A DNA stretch of 64,000 bases from Panonychus citri. Lineage: Eukaryota; Arthropoda; Arachnida; Trombidiformes; Tetranychidae. How positions within the stretch are numbered: the stretch's first letter is position 1; each line of letters starts with the position of its first letter. The stretch covers positions 1 to 64,000 of the forward strand of contig NW_026515515.1 of assembly GCF_014898815.1 (NCBI RefSeq). The letters run 5' to 3'. Shown in pieces: positions 35,726 through 48,339 of this stretch. The notes below the pieces were generated by a model. That model made no database searches. It worked only from the letters and a program-made list of their open reading frames with translations, and was not told where the DNA came from. The position numbers and the translations under genes were made by a program.

Positions 35726-38700
35726 CATCATCAAGATGAGGATGAAGATAAGATGATGAGTCAAATGACCCTGTCTTCATCTTTATCATCCTTAATCATT
35801 AACAATCTGACACTTAAATAAGATGAAAGTTTTTTCGTCAAGCTATCAACAATTAAGAATCAATTTCATCTTCATCCTATTATCATCACTCTGATTCTGA
35901 TCTTATTAACTATCATCATCATTGATTAAGCTCAATGATTAACTTGATGATTAATTGTATGGGATATTTTTGCCAGTAAATTGGTGAGCAGTTTGTTAAT
36001 TGTTGTAAAAGTTGATTCACTTTCTGGATGGGCAATTTATCATCAATTCAATGAATAATCAATTACAATTTTAACGCTTAATCATTGTTTTTAATGACAA
36101 TTATTAAATTAATTATAATCAAATAGACCTGGTACCCTGATTGTGCTGTATAATTGTAATTAATTAATTAACTAGGATGATTTTGTCTTATTGATTATCC
36201 TAATTTCATTTACACTTTTAGTTTCTAATTAAATTGTAGTTTTTTTTATCAATATAAATAAAAAAATAATTTCTTAATTGTGATCATTTGAAAGTTGATT
36301 ACGTTTTTATAACTTTTTAGCTCAAGCAATTAACCTGATTGTTTAACTTTCATTAATTCATTTTCATAATCGAGACAAAGTTAATGATTTTTATTCAAAT
36401 ATCATTGCGGATAATTATGATTAACCAACAATTTACTAATTTACAATCATAATGATGTTTAACTTTCCAATCAATTAATGAAAGTTAACCTTAATTATCA
36501 ATAGTTACTGATAATTAAAACTATTATATTAATAGTTTTGGTGAAAACTTATTGATTACCATTCAGATATTAATAATAATAGTTAATTAATTGTTGATAA
36601 ATATGAAAAGTTTAACTAATCAATCACACAACTTTTTACACTTAACGTTTTGTTTTTGATTGTGACAATTAATTCATTGACTGAATTACTATTTACAACA
36701 ATCATAAATTGATGAAATGTTTTTTAATTCCAGTAATCATAATGTTCAGTATAAATATAAAGTTATTTAACCATTTAAATTGTTGTTAAATTGTTATTAT
36801 TATGATCATGACTGTGTTTTCATTGACACATTTGTTTAAAGTACAACCGATAACAACAATTAACTAAATTGTATTCATAATAATGTTTAAACATTAACAA
36901 AATTAACTTTACTCTGTCTGGTTTATATTTGAGTTCATATTCACATCCGGGTTTGACATTAAATCATTTTAATTCATTATCATCTTAATTGATTAAGGTA
37001 AAAGTTTAATCAATGGTTAATTGTTAATCAACTGATCATCATTAGGTATCATTTTTTACAATTCCCTTAGTTATTTAATCATTAATCGTTTCAATCAAAT
37101 CAAAGTTGATACTTTTTCGTGGTGATTTTGGTTAATCATTGAGATTAAATTGAACTGAGTTAGATTGGGAGTAAATTTAATCTTGATTGTAACAAATTGT
37201 GTCTCTTAATCATTAGTACATGATTTAGGACAATTGTTGATTTGAAAGATTAATTTTTGATAAAAAAATATAATCATTACTTTTGATTTGATTTGATTTG
37301 ATTGGGAAAATTTTTCAACTTGAATGATCATTATACTAATTTTTTTTCACAATTGGATTAATTGTCCTTACACAATATAAACTAATCTAATCCTAATCAA
37401 CAACGATCAAACTTAAACTTTCATCAATTAGATTGATTAATTATTTGATTAGGTAATAATTAAAGTGAAAGTGTAAAAAAAAGTGCAACTGATTGTTAAA
37501 CGAGACTCTGATTAGCTCTTGATTGAACAATTAACAATTAGATTGATTGAGAGGCTTTTTTTCATCCTTTGATTGTGAGGGATGTTAATTGTTGTTTTAA
37601 TATACACATTATGTTGATGGGAATTAAATCAAAAGGATTGATTAGTTAACTAACTGCTTGACCGATTTAACCATGATAATCATTTCATATCACTAACGAT
37701 AAATCATCTTAATCGTAATCACAATTAAAATGATCAACACTTTTTTTCCAGGTACATGAAATCTCATCAAATTAATGAACATTAAGTTAATCATCAAGGA
37801 TGATAATCAAATTGTTGTAACTCTCTGAATCTCATTGAGATAATTTGATTCACATAAATCACAATTAAGTCAAAACAATCAATTCATTTATTATTACAAA
37901 AACAAAACAAGAAAACAGATCAACCCAAACAACAAGCAAAAAAAATCTTTAAATCAACTAATCACTAAATTGATGTTTATCAAAACAAACCAACAATCAT
38001 CAATTCATTAACAATCAACAATTTGATTGATCAAACTAATCCATTAATCAAACAGAAATCAATTTAATTGTGAAAACTAAACAAAATTAACTATTAAACT
38101 GAAACCTAAAAGTTCAAGTTAAAAACAATCTAATTGTTTACTCGTAGTAGTTTTTTTTTCATTCACAATATTTACTAATTACCTTTGAAATTAGCCAATC
38201 ATATGTTTTAATTATGATTTAATTAAGGTCACCCTGTTGGTCAACAATTATGTTACTTATTTGATTACTATTCCCGGAAGTTTGTCAACAATTTAAAAGT
38301 CAAAATTGTAAGTGGGTGTTGAGAATTGAGTTTATTTTTAACTTTCAACGAAAACGAAATGATTGATTTATTTTTATCTTTTTAAATTCATAACAATTTA
38401 TTATCATTATTATTGAAACGTATATCTTAGCACGTATTTCCGGTTCCTGTAGTAACCAAAAAGCAAGTTATCAAACAGGTAAAGTAACAATCAAGATATT
38501 GTAATTAACTAATTAAACTGTTTTCCCTTTCAATTGAATCCTGTTGATGATTAGATTTGTTTTTTTTTGTTTCAGTTAATTGCTAATGAAATATGATTAC
38601 AACTACGATTTGATATTTTGATTAATTGTGAAAGTAAAGTTTGTCCAAGTTTATTTTTAATTGTTAATGGTTAAGGCTCATTGGAATCATTTGGCCAATC

Positions 38701-41700
38701 AATTAATATTTTTTTTCTTCTCTTGTTAGTTAATCATTTGATTAATAATAATGATAAACACAACCGAAACTAATTAACTACAACAATTTAACTGTTATTT
38801 TAACATTGAAATATTGTTTCAATTGTTTGTAATTAAAACTTGAAACTATTGATAATTAAAAAAGAGGGCGAAATTTTTTTGTTTCTTGTTTCAATCAATC
38901 AATTAAATCAATTGAATTTGATGAAATTAATGATAATCAGGGCAAGAATTATTATTTTCCCTTTTAATCACTTTATCCTCATCCTTAATTTGCATTTAAT
39001 CAACATCATTATCGTTGAGTGATTAAGTAATTTACCTTTTGCTTGCCATTAACTTATTATCAAAACTTGAAAAGTTTTATCATTTTTTCACTCAAATTAA
39101 TATCTAAATTTACATTTATTTAAAATTAGCCTTAGGGTTAATTAAATCATGATTTAGTCCAATAAGGTAGAGAGGGTTAAAGACCGATTGTCATTTTAAT
39201 CAACAAAAAAAAATTACTATCAGCAATTAACAAATTGTGCGACAAATTCACATTTAAATTTATCCTCAGATTATAAAGGTTAACAGGAAAAACGAAAAAT
39301 TTTCATGATTAAGTTAATTATCTTCCAATAGTTATAATATAAATTCACCAACAATTAACTGTCTCCATGTAGTGTAAATTTAGCGATGATTAAGTTATTA
39401 ATCATTAATTGATAATCTATTGATTTCTTTATTAACATGTACTGATTTTTGTTACTGACGTTTTTGTGATTTGGTTAATTGTGATTTCCATTGAAAATTG
39501 TATTAAGCAAATTGTGTTGATTTAAATTTTTTACTCTTGCAGTTGAATGATAATTTTAATCTTCCTGTTTTTATAATCATTTCCCCTTTAAATTGTAGAC
39601 ACAAGAGACAAATTATCATTGTAATCATCATAATCATCAGTATTTAGCATTTAAATTATGATTACAATTTAGTTACAGTAATAAAGTATTGGATTGATGA
39701 TAAAAATGACTAAATTAAATCAACGGTTTCCAATAAGCATTTATTTATATTATTGAGGTAACAATTTGAATTTGATTGTTGGTATTTAGGTCAACATGGT
39801 GGTCAAATCAAGGCTGATAAATAACCAAGATAAATGATCAGTTTTAACAATTTAACTGTAAACTAATTTATTGGCCAACAATTAGTTAACTATAATAAAC
39901 TATCAACAAAAGTGTAACCAAGTTTCAAAAGGTTTTCATTGACTTTATTGGTTTAATTGTTGATTTATTTATGATTGTGATAATTTGATTGCAAATTATA
40001 TTTAATCAGTAGCAATTATTAATTCAGTTCCGTTTTTAATCATCATCAAATGCTGTTGATTGTTGTGCTTTTTGTGGTGACTATTATTTATTTTTTTTTT
40101 TGCTTTCTATTCAGTCAATTTGTTTATCTTGATTTTTGATTGTTGTTGTTGTTGCTTGATTGTTAACTGACCAGATAGAAATTAAATGAGTCGGAATTTG
40201 ATAGGTAAGTTAATATTTAGTTAATAATTGTTAATGATGATTAAGGTAATGATAATAATTCCTTTCGATTTCAGGTCAAGAGGCTTGAAAATTAAGCTTA
40301 ACGGGTTTCGTTCATTTCGTTCATTGATATTAACTCATTTTCTTTTAATTACTCTTCGTAATTCAATTAAAAATTTTACTCAATCACCTTCATGATTTTT
40401 ATGATAGCTTGACGATTACATTTTTAGTTACTTTTTAATAATAAATTAACTAATTAATTTGACATTGATTGGATTCTAATTTGCAAAGGTAAGTAAAAAA
40501 CTTTATGTGACAAACAAATTGTCACATTAATTAAAAAGTTTACAGACTAAATTAGCAAATTACAGTATACTCTTGATATTTCAAGTAATAATTTCTACTT
40601 TCCAATCAAATTAAAGCTGACAGATGATAATAATCAGTTAATTGTCAAGAAAGTTTCGAGTTGAAAGTTGGTTAGAAATAAAAAATTTCGAAGTCACTGC
40701 TTCCATCTATCGGGTAAATGGCTGAACTAAAGTTCAGAGCGCGAAATTATTTCAACAATTAAATAGATTAATTTGGAATGAAAGAAAACAATTAAGTGAT
40801 CAATGTGAATTCCTAATTAAAAACCAACTTCAAATAACCAATCAAAGTAAAAATCTATCAGGTTTCATGAGAATAGAATCAATCTTGGCGACAAATGAAT
40901 CGAAGGCAATTAAAATTGGATATTAATCCAATTCCATAACAATTTGATCCTAATTGTTAACCATTGCTATTATTATGATAATCCGATCTTTAAATGGCAA
41001 TTAAATAGAGATTATCTGTTAAGAAGTAAAAATTAGAAAAACAAATTAGAACTGAATCAAAATCTTGTCGTTACTGAAAAAATTTCTCTACTGTGATTAA
41101 CTTTACACCAACAACAATTAATGCGAACAGTAAATCGTCAAAATAATTAATAGGCTAATTGAACTTCGTCCATGCTCATAGTATTTAATTGTTCAACGAT
41201 TTGAGATGATTTACTTGAAGTGAATTCTTATTACCCAAATCAGTTAATTAGACATTTTAATTTCACGGTTAAGTTAATGTAACTAATGAAAATGTGATTA
41301 TTTCTCTTACAATTGATGATTAATCTAATTTATCAACTTCTAGAATTAATTGTAACTCATTTGTCAATTGAATTTCCTTTTCATTGTTTTTACTTTGGTG
41401 AGAAAATTTGTCCGACATGGTTAGAGCCTTGATAGTAACTCGAGGACACATCGAACCGTTAATAGCAAATTCTAATTGAGAACAATTAAATCTTGTCTAA
41501 TTTGCAACCTTTTCAACGGAAGAGTGAGACTATAACTCACTTCGATGGACGATCATTAATGACATTTCCTTACTATCGTTAATTGTTTCAGTTTAAAAGT
41601 TAATTTGTTACAATTTCATTCTCAAATCACTTGAGATTAGATAATTGTTAATTCAATGGAAAAGTATAAGAGGCGAAAGGGGAAGAATGAAGAAAAAAAA

Positions 41701-42103
41701 ATCTAAAGGATAACAATCAATTTTCGAGGGCAAGAAAAACAAAAGAAACAAACTAATTAGCACAATCTAATCGATATATTGTTGATTGTTATTATCCCAG
41801 AGAGAAAAGAAAAAGAAAAATGATTTTAATCAATTGATTGATTTCAACTATTTTTCTATTAACATGTTATTGGTTTTTTTTTCTCATCAATTTATTGACC
41901 ATAGGTATTAATTATTATAATAATACTAATTATCAATTATCAATGTTTCTCTTATTAATTACATGTTAAATTACATGTACATAAACATCTTATGCATATT
42001 AATATTTATATTATTTATATATTTATATATATTTGTGTATATAAACTTTTTCTTTGCCTTTTGCTTGATTTAGATATTATTGAGAAGTGATTATCATCAC
42101 CAA
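33817..42103. other. 8-kb gene desert
   Basis: Very AT-rich; I see no supported gene, RNA or transposon. A long GA tract lies at 35668-35723, and a run of GAT-rich triplets around 34680-34930 gives spurious ORFs. Words such as TTAATTGT and ACAATTAAC recur every few dozen bases. Confidence 0.5.
35668..35723. repeat. (GA)n microsatellite
   Basis: About 28 uninterrupted GA units. Confidence 0.95.
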
Positions 42104-42434
42104 TTATTTTTTGGGTTGTAGGGCATCAACGAGTATCCAAGTGTAAAGTTTCTGATAGATGGTATCAAGTTTTTTGTATTTAAGGCTACTCAATCCATCG
42201 GTTCTGAATCGTCGTTTAGCTGAGTATAGTTTTTTGTATCTATATGAAGGAGAAGAAGAAAATAGATTAGTAACAATTGAAGATAAAAAATGAGATTAAA
42301 TGGATGAGATTAGGGAGGAAAAGAGAAGAGGCCAATGTTTACAACAGATAAGATAACGTGTGATAAGTAGATAGAGTGAGAGAGTAAATGAAATGATAAC
42401 GATAATCGGGGAGATAAAAAAACGAGATGAAATT

Positions 42435-42469
<35 letters not shown>

Positions 42470-45400
42470 GAAGATACTAGATGATGATAGAAGAATAAGT
42501 TAAGTGAGAGAAAAATGGAGATGATAGATAATGAGGAAAGAAGAGGAGAGATGTTTGTTAGAGTTTCATTGATTATGATGACGCTCATCCTGATGGTGAT
42601 GATGATGATTGTGAGAGTCATCATCATCAGGAAGAGAAAGTGGGTATGAGAAAGAAAAAATGATAAAATGATAATATAATAATAATGACAGAAAAAAAGG
42701 ATAAATCTAAGGCAAAAAATATCCACAATAAGGTGACTTGTCTCATGAGAAGGGTTTCTATTATATTGGATGAATAGATTTTGATTGATAATGGGAGAGA
42801 GAGAGAGAGGAAAAAGATAACCTGTCAGGATTTGGTGTTTCTTTTCGATGCCTTAACATTGAGTATCGAGCAATTGTTTCAGGGTAACGGGTTATTCGGA
42901 ATCCATGAAAACTAATACGATGAGACATGTCATCATCTTCACCACCCCAACCCCAATATTCATTTGAAAACCCATTGAGAACATTCATTTGACTCTTTGA
43001 AAGAGCACTGACACCACCAAAGATACCATTGTAAGGAAGTCTGTACAAAAGAAAGAAAAAAATTAGAAACAAGAAAAAATCAGAAAAAAAGATGATGAAA
43101 GATGAATGGAGAAGAGTGAGTGAGTGAGAGAGAGAGAGAGAGAAAGAAAATATCATGAAGGATGATGTTTAGAGGGATAAATGATGAGAGGTCGAGATGA
43201 AAATTCCAATTTGTTACTTGTCGTAACTACAGTAACTCAGGAATTGAGATTATTCAACAATTTGAAACAGTCAACAACTAGTATGAAAAAGGATAAATAG
43301 ATTGATGATGACGATGATGATGAAAACATGGATAAGAAGTTGAAAGAGTGAGAGAAATGAAAGGGAAGTAAAAAAAAAGTTCCAAGAGGTATAACCGGTT
43401 CATCTTTACTTGATGACCCAACATCATTTTCATCATGATAATCACCAAAAAAGCAAAAGCATTAGGAAGACGATGATTTGATTGTAAACATCATTTTGCT
43501 GATTATAAAGCCTCTGGGCAAGCCTTGATCTTGATGCTTCTTATTTTTGTTAACTGTCTTTTTTTAATTCTTGCCTTGTGATGATCTTATTTCCCTATTA
43601 CATTGATCATCCGCATCTTTAATTTCACAGTTAAATCTCTTTCAATCCTGTTAGATGAAGAGACGGAGATGATTTCTAATTATTATTACTAATATCAAAA
43701 TGAGAAATTAGAGAAGGAGGAAGAAGATGAATAACACAAAGCCCGGTGGTCATGTTCTTAAAAGTTAAACAAGTTGATTGTAGGAAAGAAAAACAGTTAA
43801 CTATCAACAATAATCATAATCATCTTTGCATACAAACAAATGGAGAGATGATCATTAGATAGACTAAGAGAAAAAAAAATAAGAAGCAACGATAAATGAG
43901 ACTGTTGGTGAGATTGTATCGCAATTATTGTTCATGATGATGGAAGAAGAAAATTAAAATTCTATAATTGTTGTTGCTGTTAAATGGAAAGGGGAAAAAA
44001 GGTCGTAAGTTCAATTGGTAGAATTGAATGTTAAATGAGATAGAGATGAAGAGAGAAAGTGAATTGATGATGAAAAGGAAGATGAATTTGTTTTTCTTTT
44101 TCTCTTACTTGTACTTCATCGTATTGATAGCAACTGACATATGTCTTGGTTGTTCAGCACATCTATAGAGATTCCTATCATCTTCAGGAACCAAATCAAC
44201 ATCATGGAAAATAAAGCAATCATAATCTTGTTGTTTTGATGCTTCAACAAATCCAATATTAAACAATTTGGCTCTATTGAATCTCGTATCTTTCATCTAT
44301 TGTTACGGTGATGGTTAATCAGCATGGTGAAGGTTAGACAATTGTATTATTTTTTTTTTGCGGCCCATTGTAAGAAATAACATGATAATGATGATGGTGA
44401 TTCCATGATGATAAATTTAATTGTTTCAAATTGTTGGAAACGAGCAGCAGTCACATAGTTGCGTTAATTGTGGATGTTGTATCATTTTGTAGGCGTTTCA
44501 CATTTATGCGTAAGAGATTTTTTCAGGTCCATATAGTAAAAGACATTGGAAAGACAAGTGAGAGAGAAAATTAGAGTGAGTTACTGAGTAAATAATAGTG
44601 TTTGATGGTTGACGTAGTAAAGAGTAGGAGAGGCTCCAGAAAAGATAACAATTAGAGAGAGAGAGAGAGAGAGAAATTAAAGAGAGAAAGTCAAGTGACT
44701 ATTGTCCCGAAACTCGATTTTTACCTTCAACCTACAATATCTTTCTCTTTCTCTTTCTCTTTCTGTTTTTTTTCTTCTTATTCTACTTTCAAGTGACATT
44801 AATGAAGAAGATGATTCTTATAAGAAAAAGGGAGAGGTTGATTACTATTTGATTCATTGATTTATAAAGGGTGTTAATTCTTATCATGAAAAGGGAGGAG
44901 TAGATTAGATTAGGTAAATTTAATCTCTAATGAATGTACTTTACCTGTTCTATGATAAAGATACAATAGTCTATTTGCTGACGTTGTAACATAGGATGGA
45001 GATTATGAATTAATATTCGTAGATGGAGCTCTCTATCACGATATGGTACTATGATGGCAACTTTTTGACGAGCTGTACAATTTTTAACGTGAAAACATCC
45101 ACCTGGTTCAATGTTTGGTAATTCATCTTCCAATTCAGTCCAATCTTTAATCTCGGTCATAACCTTCAAACGGCCAACTAAAAGGTAAACAAAAAAAAGA
45201 CAATCAGATTAATGGTAAACTATAAATGATTATATTAGTTTAAATTGTATTAATACAATTGTCGTTTCTTACCCAATTTAGGAGGGATTAAAGGACAAAG
45301 TTGTTGATGATCTTGATGATGCTGTAATTGCTGCTCTTGTTGATGTTGTTGTTGTTGTTGTGGTGGTTGTGGTTGTGATTGTGGTTGTTGGGAATGTTGT

Positions 45401-45633
45401 TGTGAATGTTGTTGATGGTGATTTTTTTGACTAGAAATGTTGATTGTTGAGGAACCATAGTTGTTAATCAATGGAAATATTGTCTCTGAGGCACTATTAT
45501 TTACATTTGATGAAGATAACATTAACAATAGTAGTAAAACAGCAATTAATTTGCATAAATGACTTTTTACAAAAATTGTATAACCTGGATGATTCTTACT
45601 CGGCACCGGCACCTCAATCAATTTAACAAGCAT
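42104..45633 (-). CDS. Beta-1,4-galactosyltransferase family enzyme, probably a beta4-GalNAc-transferase
   Basis: Five exons (45633-45273, 45177-44945, 44296-44109, 43040-42822, 42239-42104) join in phase to 378 residues, a normal family length. It is a type II Golgi protein: a short cytosolic tail, a membrane anchor around residues 27-42 (LIAVLLLLLML), a His/Gln-rich stem, then the catalytic domain starting PPKLVGRLKV. Conserved marks follow: IVPYRDRELHLR, LQRQQIDYCIFIIEQ, FNRAKLFNIGF, the metal-binding HDVDLVPEDD, QPRHMSVA, GGVSALSK, YWGWGGEDDD and TDGLSSLKY. In GIFGGVSALSK an Ile stands where vertebrate beta4GalT1 has Tyr289. Ile there is the invertebrate state that favours UDP-GalNAc as donor, hence the predicted GalNAc transfer to GlcNAc on N-glycans or glycolipids. 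It is divergent from HDDC2 across about 440 bases. A GA tract interrupts the intron after exon 5's acceptor. Confidence 0.92.
42436..42465. repeat. (GA)n microsatellite in intron 4 of the glycosyltransferase gene
   Basis: About 15 GA units between exons 4 and 5. Shorter GA runs also occur in the neighbouring introns at 42796-42809, 43127-43142 and 44655-44674. Confidence 0.9.
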
Positions 45634-46069
45634 TTTTATTAAAAAATTAACATCAACAGAGAGATTAATAAATTATTATTGATTAGCTAAATACAATAAA
45701 TTTATATTTAAAAAAAAAGAACACAAAATTACAGATAAATCAATAAATTCATTTTCGATCAACAAAAAGAAAACATTGAGACACAAGAAACTGAACTTTA
45801 CATGATGGTGAGCAAACTCAATATGAATCATTCCGAATGGAAATCTTGTCACAAGTTGAGCCAAAAATTATTCTCTTTAGTTCATCGGTAGATGGAGTTA
45901 GTGTTTTTCGCTTCTTGTTTTCTTTTCTATTTTGAAATTGTTTCTTTTGACCAAAATTCAAAATTTAAACTTTAAATTTGATTCGTTTTTTTAATTATCT
46001 ATCAATCGAGTTAATTAGTGTTTTTTGTTTCGTTTTGTTTCATCTTTATTTTGTTCTTTTGGTGATATT
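45634..46069. promoter_or_regulatory. Divergent promoter between the glycosyltransferase and HDDC2
   Basis: 436 bases separate the two start codons, which face away from each other. I see no TATA box at a suitable distance on either side. Shared regulation is inferred from the arrangement only. Confidence 0.5.
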
Positions 46070-47191
46070 ATGGCTCCAATGGCTGTTGGTAAATTGTGTT
46101 TTCTTGAAGAAGCTGGAAAATTGAAGCGATTGGATAGAAGAGGTTGGATAATTAAGGGTATTGATAAACCCGAGACAATTAGTGGTCATATGTATCGTAT
46201 GAGTCTTATGCCACTTTTGATTTTAGACAAATTTGGTGATATGGATAAGGATAAGATTATTAAACTTTGCTTAATTCATGATCTGGCTGAATGTATTGTT
46301 GGTGATATTACTCCTCATGACAATGTTTCCAAAGAAGATAAACATGAAAGGGAAACCAGTGCAATTAATTATCTGGGTAAGTACGAGGTTATTTTCATTT
46401 ATTTTCTTCCTACTAATCGTTAATCAATTGAGTTATTCATGGTTTATTTAGATGTTTCTCTCTCCCTCTCCCTCTCTTTCTCTGTTGAATTAGGTTATTT
46501 TGTTTTCATTCCCAAGGTTTTAACTGAAACAGAATTAATCGATTACCTCTTTTATTCCCTCACATGTAGTCTGTTTCATGATAAAATATACACGATAGAA
46601 TTTTTTGTGTATTCTAATATCATTTCAATATCCTGAGTAAATTTTTTCCATCCTATTTTTTTTTTCTTTGTCAAACTGTCTGGGATTATTTTTGTTTGGG
46701 AAAAAAGCTTATGTTAACCTTTTGAATGTTTCAATTGCTCAAGGAACACTTTCTTTATTGTATGATGATTAAAATCGTTTTTTTTTCTTCTTTTCTTTTC
46801 TGTTGACTTTTTTCTCATAGCTTCTCTATTGCCTAATACTCAGTCAGCGGAGCTGAAAGAGCTTTTTGATGAATATGAGGACCAGAAGACCCCAGAAGCT
46901 CAATTAACCAAAGATTTTGATATTTTCGATATGGTTCATCAAGCTTTTGAGTATGAGAAACTTGAATTCGTACGAACCGGTATAATTCCTGATCTAAGTG
47001 AATTTTTCTGCCAAAATAAAGTTTTATCTCGGATAAAAAATGAAGAAGTCAATGATCTGGTCAGTGAAATAGTCAATCAACGAGACAAATTTTGGAAAGA
47101 GAACAATTCAAATAATCTACCAAATCAATTAAAGGAGAAAGATAATTCAACTCAAATCGAAGGAGATCAAGTTGTCAACATTCAAGTTTAA
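46070..47191 (+). CDS. HDDC2: HD-domain 5'-deoxynucleotidase, HDDC2/YfbR type
   Basis: Two exons (46070-46376 and 46821-47191) give 225 residues. Start MAPMAVGKLCFLEEAGKLKR. HD-superfamily metal ligands are visible: His40 in SGHMYRMS, the His70-Asp71 pair in LIHDLAE, and an Asp in the second exon (TKDFDIFDMVHQAFEYE). The family hydrolyses deoxyribonucleoside 5'-monophosphates in the cytosol and so trims dNMP pools. The human protein is about 204 residues; the extra length here is an Asn/Lys-rich, unstructured C-terminal tail after the last conserved helix. The intron is phase 1, with GTAAG donor and CATAG acceptor. Confidence 0.9.
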
Positions 47192-47904
47192 CCACTTTCG
47201 TAATATCCACGTAAACATAATTATCTAATCTGGATTATCATTAAAATATCTAAACAAATACAAGGTAACTCTAAAAAAGACTGAATCAGCTATTCCAACT
47301 TAAAGTTGATCGTCTCTAAATCAACTTGTGCAACAAAAAAAAGTGATACAATGTCTCAAATCAAGTCTTCCACCACCAAACCCTCAAATGGGATTAAGAT
47401 AATATGCTAATAACCATCATTTTTAATAGAAAACAACAACAACAACAAAAAACGATTTTCTTTTATAAATCAAAAAGAAATTCTTTTTTACACCTTTATA
47501 CTTATTCGACAAGTTTTGGTCAAGCTTCCCCCCTAAAAACTGAACCAAACTCTCAATCAATCATTCAGATTCTTATAAAAACTGTATCCTTTTCAGTCAA
47601 CTAAATAATTAACATCCTTTAAATAAAATTGAACTTTTCCAACTACTAAAAGAAGGTGAAAAGTCCAGACGTTTTCCATTAATCAGATTGATTATCAATC
47701 CATTTGTTTCAAAAATAGAAAGAGAGAGAGAGAGAGCATGCGTTCGCTTTCCACGTGCTCAAAATCACCATTAAAAAGTATTACATGAAAACCAGTTTCC
47801 AATTGAATCAAAATTTTATTCTAAACAAAAATGAAGCTTGAACATTGAACAAAACTCGAACTTTAGATTTAAATATTGAACTTTCGACTCAAGAATTCAT
47901 ATCA
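47192..47904. other. Spacer between HDDC2 and tRNA-Ala
   Basis: Contains the HDDC2 3' UTR and a possible AATAAA near 47620. Nothing else is supported. Confidence 0.5.
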
Positions 47905-47977
47905 GGGGATGTAGCTCAGATGGTAGAGCGCTCGCTTAGCATGCGAGAGGTACCGAGATCGATACTCGGCATCTCCA
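47905..47977 (+). tRNA. tRNA-Ala (anticodon AGC)
   Basis: 73 bases fold as a complete cloverleaf: acceptor GGGGATG with CATCTCC, D arm GCTC...GAGC, anticodon stem CTCGC/GCGAG around loop TTAGCAT (anticodon AGC), a five-base variable loop, and T arm CCGAG/CTCGG. Position 3 pairs as G3-U70, the identity element read by alanyl-tRNA synthetase. There is no intron. A GC-rich internal promoter (A box about TAGCTCAGATGG, B box about GATCGATAC) is present, the latter diverging slightly from GGTTCGAATCC. Confidence 0.97.
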
Positions 47978-48339
47978 ATTAATTTTTTTTCCAATTCGTT
48001 CTAATCAATCATTTTGAGCATGGAAATTATTTTCTAATCAATAACATTTAATTCATCAGGTAAATCAAGAATTGCATGATTATAACAGCACAAGAATTTT
48101 TGAAACATTTAAAAAGTTAATTGATGAGTTTCAGTTTTTTTTTTACTTCTTCACAACAATTTAATTTTTTTTTCTTCTCAATTGTTGATGGTTGGGATGG
48201 ATTTTTGATTAGATAAAGTTGACTGTCAATTATTGCCGTTAATTGTTTGGAATAAAATGATGAGAATATAATAATAATTTACAGAATAAGAGGAGAAGTT
48301 TTTTGTTGATTTCAGAATAAAATGAGAATTGATTGTTAA
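47978..48339. other. Spacer between tRNA-Ala and POLR3C
   Basis: A short T run (AATTTTTTTT) follows the tRNA and should terminate RNA polymerase III. The rest is AT-rich and holds the POLR3C 3' UTR. Confidence 0.6.
47981..47990 (+). terminator. RNA polymerase III terminator of tRNA-Ala
   Basis: A run of eight T residues begins a few bases after the tRNA 3' end. Four or more Ts are enough to stop polymerase III. Confidence 0.8.

Noticed and set aside
42310..42726. 138-codon minus-strand ORF in the glycosyltransferase intron
   Set aside because: Hydrophobic/Ser frame generated by GA repeats; it lies between exons 4 and 5, whose phase fits perfectly.
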